A stretch of DNA of 6,227 nucleotides from NCBI GenBank assembly GCA_030430835.1, contig JAUIKJ010000184.1:1-6227 (forward strand). Direction: 5' to 3'. Positions 5,709-6,227 of the stretch are shown here, piece by piece. The notes under the pieces were generated by a model. It was not told where the DNA came from. It saw only the letters and a list, made by a program, of their open reading frames with translations, and did not search any database. The stretch comes from Candidatus Hydrogenedentota bacterium. GTDB taxonomy: Bacteria > Hydrogenedentota > Hydrogenedentia > Hydrogenedentales > JAEUWI01. A program made the translations under genes and the position numbers. The first letter of the stretch is position 1. Every line of letters begins with the position of its first letter.

Positions 5709-6227
5709 TCACGCTTTGCTGCCGCTTTTAATCCGCTTGACCAGCCAGCTAGTCGCGATTATTGCAGGGATCGTAATCCAAAAATACTTGATCATAAGAA
5801 TGGGAACCGAGATTACAAGAAACATAATACTCCCCAGCATCGGGAGCCAAAAATTTGGGTTCTTCAGCTTAATCCATTCCAGCTCACCCAGCGCCGAAAC
5901 CTCCGGCAGCGTGGTGAAAGCATTTTTGGAATACGGACCCGCAACTTCATTGGTGCCCTTAGTGACGACGAAGTAAAACTCGCGGGAAGCGTCGATGTCC
6001 TCGAACTCGTCGCCTTCGTAAAGGTTTCGGGGGAATCGCCCAAGATTCCTGGTGAAAATATGCTGCGGAGTTGTCATGTAGTTGATGATCGGCCCAACGC
6101 CTGCGTAATCGCGGGGCACCAAAATCAAGCTGCCTTCTGGCGTGCCGAGACACACGCTGAGTGCATTGTTGCGATGAATGGAATAGTCATCGCCGATGTC
6201 GAGCGTGTAGTCGTGCCAGCCTGTGGC
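5709..6227 (-). CDS. Unrecognised protein with C-terminal two-helix membrane anchor (N-terminus beyond right edge)
   Basis: The frame stays open to the window edge, so the visible part is the last 172 residues, not a gene that starts at an internal GTG or ATG. I do not recognise the family. The visible N-terminal part, with GWHDYTLDIGDDYSIHRNN, HIFTRNLGRFPRNLYEGDEFEDID and FYFVVTKGTNEVAGPYS (84-100), is soluble and strand-rich. The YF...GPYS segment weakly recalls GYF_2-type sensory domains, but the match is poor. Residues ~126-163 are hydrophobic with one Lys in the middle (K147), consistent with two short transmembrane helices, followed by the basic tail KRIKSGSKA, which should stay cytoplasmic. 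The gene converges on the propeller gene with 3 bp between stop codons. Its base composition is visibly more AT-rich than the operon. Confidence 0.6.
   Translation of the reverse strand, partial: ATGWHDYTLDIGDDYSIHRNNALSVCLGTPEGSLILVPRDYAGVGPIINYMTTPQHIFTRNLGRFPRNLYEGDEFEDIDASREFYFVVTKGTNEVAGPYSKNAFTTLPEVSALGELEWIKLKNPNFWLPMLGSIMFLVISVPILMIKYFWITIPAIIATSWLVKRIKSGSKA

Noticed and set aside
5725..5760. Imperfect dyad near GACCAGCCAGCTAGTC as a terminator between the convergent genes
   Set aside because: The loop would be only about 2 nt, pairing needs a wobble, and it lies inside the coding region of the convergent gene.

Overview
The window looks like chromosomal DNA from a GC-rich, free-living Gram-negative bacterium. 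The best guess is the Planctomycetota / PVC or Hydrogenedentota-like sphere. That guess rests on recognising gene types common there: a Tat-exported sugar-isomerase-like TIM barrel, a multi-CXXCH cytochrome with a beta-rich C-terminal domain, and a glucose/sorbosone-dehydrogenase-like propeller. No marker gene is present, so the taxonomy is inference.

Layout. Positions 1-169 (minus) hold the N-terminus of a Tat-exported protein that resembles a class C beta-lactamase-type serine hydrolase and runs off the left edge. A 126-bp divergent intergenic region (170-295) separates it from a plus-strand, Tat-exported sugar phosphate isomerase/epimerase-like protein (296-1255). A 161-bp gap (1256-1416) carries two perfect GC-rich hairpins in tandem. 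Three tightly packed plus-strand genes follow and probably form one operon: a DJ-1/PfpI-family protein (1417-1986); a 754-aa pentaheme-type c cytochrome (1996-4260), 9 bp further on; and an exported beta-propeller dehydrogenase-like protein (4254-5705), which overlaps the cytochrome stop by 7 bp. A minus-strand gene for an unrecognised protein with a C-terminal membrane hairpin (5709-6227, open at the right edge) converges on the operon with 3 bp between the stops.

How the genes may work together. Four of the six proteins carry export signals, two of them Tat. The cytochrome and propeller are the two halves of an oxidation system: the propeller would oxidise a sugar-like or aldehyde substrate with a PQQ-type cofactor, and the cytochrome would accept the electrons. 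The isomerase-like and serine-hydrolase-like neighbours fit a periplasmic carbohydrate or ester catabolism theme. Substrate and cofactor are not shown by the sequence.

The most unusual signal is compositional. Third-codon-position GC, counted by hand, is about 90% in the DJ-1 gene. It falls to about 62% across the first 1,065 bp of the cytochrome gene, returns abruptly to about 86% at position ~3061, reaches 67 of 68 codons near 5298-5501, and falls again to about 66% from ~5502 to the end of the propeller gene. The steps fall inside genes, not at gene borders, which suggests a mosaic locus assembled by recombination. No tRNA, rRNA, CRISPR array or insertion sequence was seen.
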